This document shows, one piece after another, positions 35,325 through 43,247 of a DNA stretch of 64,000 nt; the first letter of the stretch is position 1; each line of letters starts with the position of its first letter. The position numbers and the translations under genes are program-made. The stretch is from Paracoccaceae bacterium (GTDB taxonomy: Bacteria; Pseudomonadota; Alphaproteobacteria; Rhodobacterales; Rhodobacteraceae), in contig JAQWSE010000007.1 in assembly GCA_029243395.1 (NCBI GenBank), forward strand, positions 193,690 to 257,689. The letters run 5' to 3'. Below the pieces are notes generated by a model. That model did not search any database, was not told the DNA's origin, and saw only the letters and a program-made list of their open reading frames with translations.

Positions 35325-35526
35325 TCCAAATATAATGATCTAATTTAATGTAGGGAAGGGGTAATTTAAATTTTATGCAACTAAATTATTAAACAATGTT
35401 ATTTGAATCCTCAAATTTCACTTGTTTTAATTTAATTTTTTACAGTAAATTATTGTTTGATGCAGCCCGCCCTTTTTCTTCTATAAAAGAGCTGATTGCA
35501 ATACACATCATGGGAGTAAGGCTAAA

Positions 35527-36339
35527 ATGGGTGGCAAAAACAAAGAAAAGAATAAAAAGCAAAATAAAATTTCAAAAAAAGCCTACGAAATGGAATTGCA
35601 GCGACTTCATTTCGAACTCATTAAGCTTCAAGAATGGGTAAAAAAAACTGGAAAGAGAGTGGCAATAATTTTTGAAGGTCGGGATGCGGCTGGGAAAGGT
35701 GGAGCTATATCCAGGATTATATCACCGTTGAACCCACGCCTTTGTAAAGTAGTCGCACTTGGTACCCCTACTGAACGAGAAAAGGGGCAGTGGTATTTCC
35801 AAAGATATGTTCAACATCTACCTTCATCTGGCGAAATAGTGATTTTTGATAGAAGTTGGTATAACCGAGCCGGAGTAGAAAGGGTGATGGGATTTTGTTC
35901 TGAAGAACAATATAATAAATTCTTGGTTGCCTGCCCAATATTTGAGAATCTATTGTTAAAAGATGGTATAACATTAATTAAGTACTGGTTCTCAGTAAGT
36001 GATGAAGAGCAAGAAAAGAGGTTTCAGGATAGAGCAACCAATCCATTGAAAAGTTGGAAATTAAGTCCAATGGACTTGGAATCCAGGAATCGTTGGGTTG
36101 AGTATAGCCGAGCAAAGGACCTTATGTTCGAGCATACTGATACCAAGGAAAGTCCATGGTGGGTAGTAGATGGTGAAGAAAAGAAAAGCGCACGACTCAA
36201 TTGTATCGAGCATTTACTAAGCAAGTTTGAATATACTGATTTAAAAAAATTAGCGGTGAAACTACCAGTTCGAAAGGAAATTCAAAAACTGGCTAGGCCT
36301 CCAATGGGAAATCAGAATTTCGTGCCGAGCATATGGTGA
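35527..36339 (+). CDS. ppk2: Polyphosphate kinase 2 family protein
   Basis: A 270-residue single-domain PPK2. The P-loop is FEGRDAAGKGGAISRI (about residue 49), the Walker B/lid region FDRSWYNRAGVERVMGFC (about 103) and the lid-type RFQDRATNPLKSWKLSPMDLES follow; all the usual residues are present. PPK2 enzymes use polyphosphate to phosphorylate nucleotides. The type (ADP or GDP, class I) cannot be fixed from sequence. The same window encodes PPK1 and exopolyphosphatase (61.3-64 kb). A Lys-rich N-terminus of about 20 residues is typical. Divergent from the unknown-dps pair. Confidence 0.9.
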   Translation: MGGKNKEKNKKQNKISKKAYEMELQRLHFELIKLQEWVKKTGKRVAIIFEGRDAAGKGGAISRIISPLNPRLCKVVALGTPTEREKGQWYFQRYVQHLPSSGEIVIFDRSWYNRAGVERVMGFCSEEQYNKFLVACPIFENLLLKDGITLIKYWFSVSDEEQEKRFQDRATNPLKSWKLSPMDLESRNRWVEYSRAKDLMFEHTDTKESPWWVVDGEEKKSARLNCIEHLLSKFEYTDLKKLAVKLPVRKEIQKLARPPMGNQNFVPSIW

Positions 36340-36421
36340 TAAAGAACTTTACTGTAGCAATCCCTGAAGAACTAATTTCTTTGGTCTAGTCTAACCAAGT
36401 ATTTTTGATCGTCAAAAATTG

Positions 36422-37117
36422 TTACCAAGGGATTTCTTTGCCATCAAAATTGAAGAACTTTCCAGTATCGTCTAAACTCTTCTTAGAAATCACTGTTGCC
36501 ATTCCATTCACACTTTCTTCAATAGATATAAGTGCATTGGGTCCACCCATATCAGTCCTAACCCAACCAGGATGCAAGGCAATGACGGAAATTCCTTTTG
36601 ATAGCAGATCAATAGATAAGGATTTAATAACCTGGTTAAGAGCAGTCTTGGAGGATCTATAAATATACATACCTCCTCCAGTATTGTCTGAAATTGAACC
36701 TACCTTGGAGCTTAAGAAAAACATCTTTTTTTCCAGCCCTTTCTCAATATTTTTAATTAATGATTGGCTAATTAGTAAAGGAGCAATAAGATTGACTCTT
36801 AGGACCTCTAACCAATCTGGCGAAGTTACTGCTCCGAATCTTTGAATTCCTGGACCTATGACACCTGCATTATTTAAGAATAAATCAATTGGCTCTCCAT
36901 TGAGAAATTTTGATATCTTTTCTCCTGCATTTGTTTCTACAGCGTCGACTTGGAGAATTATTAATTTCTCAGGAAACCTTTTGCTTAATTCTTCAAGTTC
37001 TCTTGCTTTTTCTATATTTCTACATGTGGCAAAAACTTTGTAACCTTTATTAAGTAAATTCTTTGTAAGGCCTAGGCCTAAACCTTTGTTGGTTCCTGTT
37101 ATTAGGGCATTGCCCAT
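36422..37117 (-). CDS. Short-chain dehydrogenase/reductase
   Basis: A 231-residue classical SDR. Visible are the cofactor motif TGTNKGLGLGLT (residues 8-19), LFLNNAGVIGP (the NNAG motif), FLSSKVGSISDN with the catalytic Ser region, YRSSKTALNQV (YxxxK) and HPGWVRTDMGG. The NNAG and YxxxK elements are intact. The C-fan-like pattern, with HPGWVRTDMGG, is common in SDRs active on carbonyls of short substrates, but the substrate is unknown. Convergent with ppk2 and divergent from the HIBADH-like gene across a region that contains a palindromic operator. Confidence 0.83.
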   Translation of the reverse strand: MGNALITGTNKGLGLGLTKNLLNKGYKVFATCRNIEKARELEELSKRFPEKLIILQVDAVETNAGEKISKFLNGEPIDLFLNNAGVIGPGIQRFGAVTSPDWLEVLRVNLIAPLLISQSLIKNIEKGLEKKMFFLSSKVGSISDNTGGGMYIYRSSKTALNQVIKSLSIDLLSKGISVIALHPGWVRTDMGGPNALISIEESVNGMATVISKKSLDDTGKFFNFDGKEIPW

Positions 37118-37269
37118 TATGCTATTCCATATCTAAAAGTTTGGTCGGGAGGGTTCATGTTATTTAGCCAATCTAAGAATATGATTCATCATGATGAAGT
37201 ACCGAGTTGTTTCTTGTTAAATAGATAGAGTTTTTTGTCAAGATCCAGATACCTTGTCTAAGTTTCGAT

Positions 37270-37289
37270 TATTTCACTGTATGAAACGC
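37270..37289. promoter_or_regulatory. Palindromic operator copy 1 (candidate IclR site)
   Basis: TATTTCACTGTATGAAACGC, with inverted half-sites TTTCA and TGAAA around 5 bases. It lies 51 bases upstream of the HIBADH-like gene at 37340. Read on the other strand, it differs at a single base from the site at 41182-41201, next to the IclR-family regulator. Binding is inferred. Confidence 0.62.
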
Positions 37290-37339
37290 TTCAAACACGA
37301 TATGATCCCGAAGTTGAAATTCATGTAGACTTAATAGAT

Positions 37340-38230
37340 ATGGAACAACCTGTGGAAAAACCAAGAATTGGAATCATTGGATTAGGTAAGATGGGTTCAG
37401 CGATTGCATCGCGGCTATCTAGGCAAGGATTTTCATTGAGTGGATGGAATAGAAGTTTTTTGCCAAAAGAAAAAGAGGTATTCCTTAATATTCAGATTGA
37501 GGCCAGTATTTCGGCTTTATCTAGGTCGGCAGAAATCATAATTCTCTCATTGAGTGACGATAATGCAGTGGTTGAAGTCCTCGGTAACTTATGTGCCAAC
37601 AATCTCGAAAACAAATTAATTGTTGATACCAGCACTGTTCGTCACACTACTCTTTCTGATAATTATGAGATCATCAGACGCTCAGGTGCTGATGCAATTG
37701 ATGCTCCTATTTCTGGCTGGCCTAAAATGATTGAAAATGGTACTGCTGGAATTTATATTGGTGGTGATAAACGGTTAGTGCAGAGATATCGGCCAGTAGC
37801 TGAGGTTCTATCAAACCGCGTTGAACATGTTGGTAAATTAGGTTCGGGAGCTGCTGCTAAGATAGTTAATAATATGATGTTAGCTAGTTACTGGCAATCA
37901 CTCAAAGAAGCTATTCAAGTTGGTATTAAAGCTGGATTACAGGCTGAAAATATACTTACTATTTTGTCAAGAAGTCCTGCAGCCAATGGAAGTTTGGCTT
38001 TAAAATCAGATGCAATTTTGGGAAGAGCAAATAATGTGACATTTACTATTTCTGGTATTGTGGAAGATTTGAGGATGTTTAATGAAACGGTTAAAAGCTT
38101 AAAGGTTCAAGCTCCAGCAATGCAGGCGGCTTTCAAGAGTTTTCATGAATGCAAGGAAGCAGGACATGGTGATAGTGATTTTATATCGATGATCAGTGCA
38201 GCTATCAGAGAAATTGAAGGATTAGAGTAA
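37340..38230 (+). CDS. 3-hydroxyisobutyrate dehydrogenase-like NAD(P) oxidoreductase
   Basis: A 296-residue beta-hydroxyacid dehydrogenase. The Rossmann motif IGIIGLGKMGSAIASRL opens the protein (about residue 11), DAIDAPISGWPKMIENGTAGIYIGG is the substrate-binding DxPxSG motif (about 120), and GSGAAAKIVNNMM carries the catalytic lysine (about 173). The family covers HIBADH, tartronate semialdehyde reductase and similar enzymes, so the 3-hydroxyacid substrate is open. It is first in an operon in which the next two genes start right at its neighbour's stop codon (0-base gaps). Confidence 0.85.
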   Translation: MEQPVEKPRIGIIGLGKMGSAIASRLSRQGFSLSGWNRSFLPKEKEVFLNIQIEASISALSRSAEIIILSLSDDNAVVEVLGNLCANNLENKLIVDTSTVRHTTLSDNYEIIRRSGADAIDAPISGWPKMIENGTAGIYIGGDKRLVQRYRPVAEVLSNRVEHVGKLGSGAAAKIVNNMMLASYWQSLKEAIQVGIKAGLQAENILTILSRSPAANGSLALKSDAILGRANNVTFTISGIVEDLRMFNETVKSLKVQAPAMQAAFKSFHECKEAGHGDSDFISMISAAIREIEGLE

Positions 38231-38860
38231 ATGTTTTTTGAGCCTAGTAAGGGACATGGGTTGAGCCACAATCCTATTGCAGCATGCGTTGCCCCGCGAC
38301 CAATTGGATGGATTTCGACTTGCAGCAAAGATGGTATAAATAACTTGGCGCCTTTTAGTTATTTCAACCTGGTTCATAATTTTCCACCGACTGTTATGTT
38401 CGCTTGCAATGGACTAAAACCAGACGGCACAGAAAAAGATAGTTGGAGAAATGCTGAAGAAACAGGAGAATTTGTTTATAATGTTGCTACAGACAATGTC
38501 AGAGAAAAAATGAACTTAACATCTACTTCCTGGGATTCGGAGGTTGATGAAATAAGTGAAGTTGGTTTAACTAGCATAGGATCGCGACTAGTAAAACCTA
38601 TGAGAATAGTTGAATCCCCTATTCAATTCGAATGCAAAACAATAAAAGTAATTCATCTACCTTCATCAAGTGATCAAAACCCTTCTAATATAGTTTTTGG
38701 AGAAGTGGTAGGAGTCCATATTGAGGATTCTTGCATGTCAGGAGGCAAAGTTGATTATGATAGGGTTAAACAAATATCCAGACTAGGTTATATGGATTTT
38801 GCGAGAATTGGAGAGATTTTCGTTATGCCCAGGCCTTACCCAAAGAAAGAGCAAGGTTAA
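38231..38860 (+). CDS. Flavin reductase-like (FMN split-barrel) protein
   Basis: A 209-residue protein with the flavin-reductase domain pattern: an N-terminal VAPRPIGWISTCSKDGINNLAPFSYFN (about residues 20-46), a GEFVYNVATDN segment and GEVVGVHIEDS. Members bind FMN and either reduce free flavin for a monooxygenase or act as uncharacterised esterase/reductase-like proteins. No monooxygenase partner is next to it. Placed between the HIBADH-like gene and the hydratase subunits with no intergenic space on either side. Confidence 0.75.
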   Translation: MFFEPSKGHGLSHNPIAACVAPRPIGWISTCSKDGINNLAPFSYFNLVHNFPPTVMFACNGLKPDGTEKDSWRNAEETGEFVYNVATDNVREKMNLTSTSWDSEVDEISEVGLTSIGSRLVKPMRIVESPIQFECKTIKVIHLPSSSDQNPSNIVFGEVVGVHIEDSCMSGGKVDYDRVKQISRLGYMDFARIGEIFVMPRPYPKKEQG

Positions 38861-39727
38861 ATGATTTCGTATGATTCAATAAAGAAATTATCGGCTGATC
38901 TTTATGATTGGTCTTTAAAGAAAATACCTGAAGACACTAAATCTCGCCTAGATGAAGCACTCAAGCATGAAACTGGTGAAAATGCGAGGAAAGTCTTAAA
39001 TTTTATGATCAAAAGTTCTAAGCTTGCTGAAGAAAAGGAAAGGTTCCTATGCTCAGATGCCGGTGTTCCTGTTTACAGTGTAAAAATAGGTTCTCAGGCT
39101 AATTTTGAAGGTGACATAAAGAGAGCTTTTGTAGAAGGATTTGATGAATTGGTGAAAAGGATAGATCCTCCATTACTAAAATTTGTACAGAATCCCTTGA
39201 CAAACGAACGATCTTTCAAGGGTAAAGATATGCCTATAATTTCCTGGGATATAGTAGATGGAGCGGAATATATTGATATAACCTGTTCACCAAAAGCTTT
39301 AGGTTCCGGAAGATGGGCAGCACTTGACATTTTTGTGTACCCGACTCTGGAGGACATCGAGAGATTCATAATGAAAACAGTTATAAAGGCCGGTTCACAA
39401 CATTGCCCACCAGTGATGATTGGGGTGGGGATAGGAGGTTCCTTTGATCATGCGGCAAAAATGGCTAAAATGTCGACCTTACGAAAACTAGGTACAGAAA
39501 ATCCTGAACCAATATTAGCAGACATGGAAAAGCGATTACTTAAAGCTATAAATAAGACTGGTTTTGGTCCTATGGGTCAAGGCGGAGATACGACTGCACT
39601 TGGGATACACATTGATTATTCAGCGGGGCATGGTTTTACCCCTATAGCTGTATGTTTTAACTGTTGGATAAATCGCAGAACTAGGGCACGCATACACAAC
39701 TCAGAAAAAATAGAAAGACTAGAATAA
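38861..39727 (+). CDS. Class I fumarate/tartrate hydratase, alpha subunit
   Basis: A 288-residue subunit of an iron-sulfur hydro-lyase that adds or removes water from a dicarboxylate. Cysteines likely to ligate the [4Fe-4S] cluster are C64 (CSDAGVP), C182 (HCPPVMIGVGIGG) and C268 (NCWINRR). The normal KGGGSEN-type active-site motif is replaced by SPKALGSGRW (about 143), so this is a divergent branch, and fumarase activity should not be assumed. The beta subunit begins 6 bases after its stop. In the operon with the HIBADH-like and flavin-reductase-like genes. Confidence 0.82.
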   Translation: MISYDSIKKLSADLYDWSLKKIPEDTKSRLDEALKHETGENARKVLNFMIKSSKLAEEKERFLCSDAGVPVYSVKIGSQANFEGDIKRAFVEGFDELVKRIDPPLLKFVQNPLTNERSFKGKDMPIISWDIVDGAEYIDITCSPKALGSGRWAALDIFVYPTLEDIERFIMKTVIKAGSQHCPPVMIGVGIGGSFDHAAKMAKMSTLRKLGTENPEPILADMEKRLLKAINKTGFGPMGQGGDTTALGIHIDYSAGHGFTPIAVCFNCWINRRTRARIHNSEKIERLE

Positions 39728-39733
39728 TTTGTT

Positions 39734-40351
39734 ATGAATAAAACCCACCACCTTTCTGTACCTTTTTTGCCAAATGATTTGGAAGTTTTAGAGATTGGTG
39801 ACTTGGTTTTTTTGAGTGGGGAAATAATAGTAACTGTTGGATTACCAACTCACGAGAGAATGAGAAACTATCTTGTTAGTGGTAAAGCTCTTCCCATGAA
39901 TTTTGAGAATAACATATTATGCCAAGTTGGATGCTATGTTGAAGAAAAAAATGGCATGATGCAAAGTCGGTACATTAATCCCTCGACAAGTACTCGGTTC
40001 GAACCTTATCTACCCGAGATTATTGAGGGGACAGGCATAAAAGCTATAGGTGGAAAGGGTGGGGTAGGACCCAAGACAATTAAAGCTATGAAAAAACATG
40101 GATGTATATATCTTTCCTTTATAGGGGGTGCTAGTGCCCTCACTTCTGATGCTGTTAAGGAAGTATTGGATATAAAGTGGAATGATTTCATAATGCAATT
40201 CAGGTTGATTAAGTTGCGAATTGAAAAACTTGGACCATTGAATGTTGGAGTGGATACCAAGGGAAACTGCCTTTATACTGATTTACAAACTCAGGCTCAG
40301 GACAATTTTGAAGACTTAATGCAAGAACTTAATCAAAATCGGCGAGTTTAA
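39734..40351 (+). CDS. Class I fumarate/tartrate hydratase, beta subunit
   Basis: A 205-residue partner of the alpha subunit. Characteristic parts are LEIGDLVFLSGEIIVTVGLPTHERM near residue 25, GTGIKAIGGKGGVGPKTIKAMKKHGCIYL (about 94) and FIGGASAL, which form the swivelling domain of the family. The C-terminus overlaps the end of the convergent IclR-family gene by 23 bases. The alpha/beta split occurs in tartrate dehydratase and in archaeal-type fumarase, while many bacterial enzymes are fused. Confidence 0.82.
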   Translation: MNKTHHLSVPFLPNDLEVLEIGDLVFLSGEIIVTVGLPTHERMRNYLVSGKALPMNFENNILCQVGCYVEEKNGMMQSRYINPSTSTRFEPYLPEIIEGTGIKAIGGKGGVGPKTIKAMKKHGCIYLSFIGGASALTSDAVKEVLDIKWNDFIMQFRLIKLRIEKLGPLNVGVDTKGNCLYTDLQTQAQDNFEDLMQELNQNRRV

Positions 40352-41123
40352 CTAATTCCCGAGCATTTTTACTGATACTTTTTGAAGCTTTCTGCAATGT
40401 TGTTACAAATTTTTGGATTGCCTCAAAACTATTATATGCAGAGCGAAAATAGGTAAGCCCAAGGGTTCCCATTACCCGATTTTCGCCATAAATAGGTACG
40501 GCTATAGTGTTGGAAGATCTTGGTTCTGCCTCAGGATTTCTCTCAGAAAAACCTTGTTGGTGTACTCGCTGGAGAGACTGTTTTAGTAAAATTTCCTTTT
40601 CATTCAAAGCAGCTCCTTTTAGCAAATTCAAATACCCTAATGTTCTTAGCAGGATTTCCTGTTCAGTTTTTGGGCAAAAAGCTAAATAGGCTAGGCCGAG
40701 AGCATGTTTGTCAAGGGTCAGGCTCATATTGACGGTAGCATGAAACGGTGAATTAGGACTATCAGAAATTGTCGAATATCTCACTACAACTTTTGTTTTC
40801 TCGAGTGTCGCAATCGAAGCTGGCCATGTGAATTTCTTAGTTAGGGCTATGGCTTGTGCTCGTCCAACCTCGACTACGAGAGGATCTCCATGGAACCCTG
40901 CGCTTAAGGAATTAACCTTAGAAGTAACTTGGTAACCTGCCTGTCTAGGATCATTAGTCACATATCCAGCTTGAAGAAGGGTTTGCAGTACTCTCACTAT
41001 GGTTGGTTTAGGCATTTTTGTTTTTAAGTGTAAATGGCGTATGGTTGAAACTCGGTTCTTATTGAGTTCTTCAAGAATCTTTAAAGTTCTCATGACAGAT
41101 CTTATAGGTAAAAATGAAACCAA
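40329..41123 (-). CDS. IclR-family transcriptional regulator
   Basis: A winged-helix DNA-binding domain (LPIRSVMRTLKILEELN, then MPKPTIVRVLQTLLQAGYV) is followed by the IclR effector domain, with QKFVTTLQKAS at the C-terminus. Family members control catabolic operons and bind a small organic acid. The frame is open to an ATG at 41174, but a TTG at 41123 is preceded by AAGGAAG at 5 bases and gives the usual IclR N-terminus, so I prefer it. The palindrome at 41182-41201 is then 59-78 bases upstream. Overlaps the hydratase beta subunit at the 3' end and stands between the two operons it probably controls. Confidence 0.85.
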   Translation of the reverse strand: MVSFLPIRSVMRTLKILEELNKNRVSTIRHLHLKTKMPKPTIVRVLQTLLQAGYVTNDPRQAGYQVTSKVNSLSAGFHGDPLVVEVGRAQAIALTKKFTWPASIATLEKTKVVVRYSTISDSPNSPFHATVNMSLTLDKHALGLAYLAFCPKTEQEILLRTLGYLNLLKGAALNEKEILLKQSLQRVHQQGFSERNPEAEPRSSNTIAVPIYGENRVMGTLGLTYFRSAYNSFEAIQKFVTTLQKASKSISKNARELVKLADFD

Positions 41124-41181
41124 TATTTCTTCCTTAATTTGTCTAGGAATGCTCACACATAGAGATAATATCATGGTCGAT

Positions 41182-41201
41182 GCGTTTCACACAGTGAAAT
41201 A
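41182..41201. promoter_or_regulatory. Palindromic operator copy 2 (candidate IclR site)
   Basis: GCGTTTCACACAGTGAAATA, which on the reverse strand reads TATTTCACTGTGTGAAACGC, one base different from the site at 37270. It lies between the divergent IclR-family gene and the DUF6282 gene, so it could control both (autoregulation plus operon control). Binding is inferred. Confidence 0.65.
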
Positions 41202-41300
41202 TTCAAAACTATGCTTTGCTGTGATTCCCAATAATAATTTAGACTAGTTTCTAACTTCCTAAAGGAAAGAATTAAAGAATTACTAGGAGTAGATATCGAT

Positions 41301-42185
41301 ATGAAAGATCGAGTGGATAAATTGATGACGGGATCTTTCGATCTTCACGTACATTCTGGACCATCTGTAATGTCAAGGAAGCTAGATCACCTGGGTGCGG
41401 TGAAGGAAGCTTCAAAAGCGGGTCAGAGAGGAATCCTTATAAAGGACCATTATTATGCTGGAGCACCACTAGTCAATTTGTTGAAACCTCTAATTGCTGA
41501 GTACAATGTTGAATTATTTTCAGGAATTCCTCTAAACAATACTTCCGGTGGTTTAAATCCATTTGCAGTAGATACTTTCCTAAAATCAGGAGCAAAGTTA
41601 GTTTGGATGCCGACATCTTCTGCTGCTAACCACATTAGATCAACTCATAGAAAGACCCGATTAGCTACCGCACGCCCGATGAAGAAGGCCGAAGCTATTT
41701 CAGTGGTCGATCATAAAGGAAACTTGGTCGATGAGGTAAAGGAAATCCTAGATTTAATTGCAGAATTTGATGCTATTTTATCTTCCGGGCATCTTCATAT
41801 CAGTGAGATATGGCCTCTATTTGAAGAGGCCAAGGCTAGAGGTGTCAATAGAAGGTTAGTTAATCATCCTTCATACGTGGTAGGTGCTAGTTTGTCCGAC
41901 ATGGAAGAACTCACTGGAAGTGGAGCTTATGTTGAGCATTCAGCCTCTTTCTATATTGAGAGTAAGTTTTTATGTTATACACATGAGGAATTAATTCAAC
42001 ATTTAAAGGCTAGTGGATTTGAAAGAACTATCCTTGGGTCGGATTTGGGGCAGGATGGGAATCCTACTCCAGTTGAAGGGATGAGGGCTTTTATAGAATT
42101 AATCTTGAGTCTCGGTTTTAAGGATGAAGATGTTGAAAAAATGGTTGCAAGAAATAGCACACGTCTAATAGGTCTAGATGAGTGA
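41301..42185 (+). CDS. DUF6282 (amidohydrolase-like, metal-dependent) protein
   Basis: A 294-residue protein that fits DUF6282. The N-terminal FDLHVHSGPS carries an HxH metal motif; other likely ligands are KDHYY (about 50), SGHLHIS (about 162) and NHPSY (about 189), with an aspartate in GSDLGQDGNPTP near 250. The arrangement resembles a TIM-barrel amidohydrolase/PHP hydrolase. The reaction is not known. It is the first gene of a unit that continues with an FAH-family protein and a TAXI-TRAP importer. Confidence 0.75.
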   Translation: MKDRVDKLMTGSFDLHVHSGPSVMSRKLDHLGAVKEASKAGQRGILIKDHYYAGAPLVNLLKPLIAEYNVELFSGIPLNNTSGGLNPFAVDTFLKSGAKLVWMPTSSAANHIRSTHRKTRLATARPMKKAEAISVVDHKGNLVDEVKEILDLIAEFDAILSSGHLHISEIWPLFEEAKARGVNRRLVNHPSYVVGASLSDMEELTGSGAYVEHSASFYIESKFLCYTHEELIQHLKASGFERTILGSDLGQDGNPTPVEGMRAFIELILSLGFKDEDVEKMVARNSTRLIGLDE

Positions 42186-42223
42186 AATCCGTAATAATAA
42201 AGAGAATTATTTAAAGGAAAGTA

Positions 42224-43210
42224 ATGAAATTTTGTCAATTCATTCTACCAAATAAAGAAAGAGCTATAGGCTTTTCATGGGAAGGAGGCAAGAGTATAGT
42301 TCATGCCAAACCTATTTTTGAAAACATGAAGGAAGCAGGAGGGACAAAAAGTCTTTTTACTTTTCCAACCAGCATGAAAGCATTTGTAGAAGAAGGTGAG
42401 AATGCGCTAATTGCTTCTAGAGAAGTTCATAATAAGTTATCTATATCTGGGGAAGAAAAGCAGCATTCAGAGCATATTTTTCCTTATGAAACAACCCATC
42501 TTTTAGCCCCTCTCGAGAATCCACAGAAATTTTTTGCGGTTGCAATCAATAGGCATGGGGGTTGGGATAGTGCTATAAAGCCGAAACATCCTAACACAAC
42601 CTATTTTATAAAATTATCTTCTTGTATCGTAGGCCCTAAAGATACAGTGAAAATACCTGATGTAGGACAAGTAGGGCCTGAGGTTGAACTTGCTATAATC
42701 ATAGGTAGGCATGGAAAGGACATTAATCCTGAAGAAGCCTTGGATTATGTCTTTGGCTATACTGTCCACAATGACATCACAGCACACCAGATGCGAAAAA
42801 CCACTGAGTGGATAAGAATGAAAAGGGCAGATGGATCAGAAGAACATCTTACATATCCAGGTAGGTATAAGAACTTTGATACTTTCTCGCCAATGGGACC
42901 ATGGTTAGTAACCCCAGACGAAGCTCCCAACCCTGATGAGGCAATACTAGATGCTTGGCTCAACGAAGACCATGTTCAACACGGTTCAACAAGAGATCAT
43001 GTTTATCATTCTGCTCATTTAATCTCTTACCTGTCTAAGGCTCATGCCTTGGTACCAGGTGACATTATTTCAACTGGAACCGTTGGTCCCGTTGACCCAT
43101 GGACGATGGCCACAATCGATCTTGGAAAAGTTGGAGGGACCATACATGCTGCAATTGAAGGTCTTGGTCATATCTCCAATCCTATCGAATTTGTGCCAGG
43201 ACTAAAGTAA
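42224..43210 (+). CDS. Fumarylacetoacetate hydrolase-family protein
   Basis: A 328-residue FAH-fold protein. The metal-binding segment is GPEVELAIIIGRHGKDI (about 149) with E-x-E spacing and an aspartate in GYTVHNDITAHQM; further landmarks are FAVAINRHGGWD and GDIISTGTVGPVD. The superfamily includes hydrolases, decarboxylases and hydratases of beta-diketo acids and 2-keto-3-deoxy acids. Typical partner of sugar-acid and aromatic catabolism. A ribosome binding site (AAAGGAAAG) precedes the ATG. The TRAP binding-protein gene follows at 38 bases. Confidence 0.83.
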   Translation: MKFCQFILPNKERAIGFSWEGGKSIVHAKPIFENMKEAGGTKSLFTFPTSMKAFVEEGENALIASREVHNKLSISGEEKQHSEHIFPYETTHLLAPLENPQKFFAVAINRHGGWDSAIKPKHPNTTYFIKLSSCIVGPKDTVKIPDVGQVGPEVELAIIIGRHGKDINPEEALDYVFGYTVHNDITAHQMRKTTEWIRMKRADGSEEHLTYPGRYKNFDTFSPMGPWLVTPDEAPNPDEAILDAWLNEDHVQHGSTRDHVYHSAHLISYLSKAHALVPGDIISTGTVGPVDPWTMATIDLGKVGGTIHAAIEGLGHISNPIEFVPGLK

Positions 43211-43247
43211 TTGGAAATGAGAAACTTAAGTGGAAAAGGAGAATATT

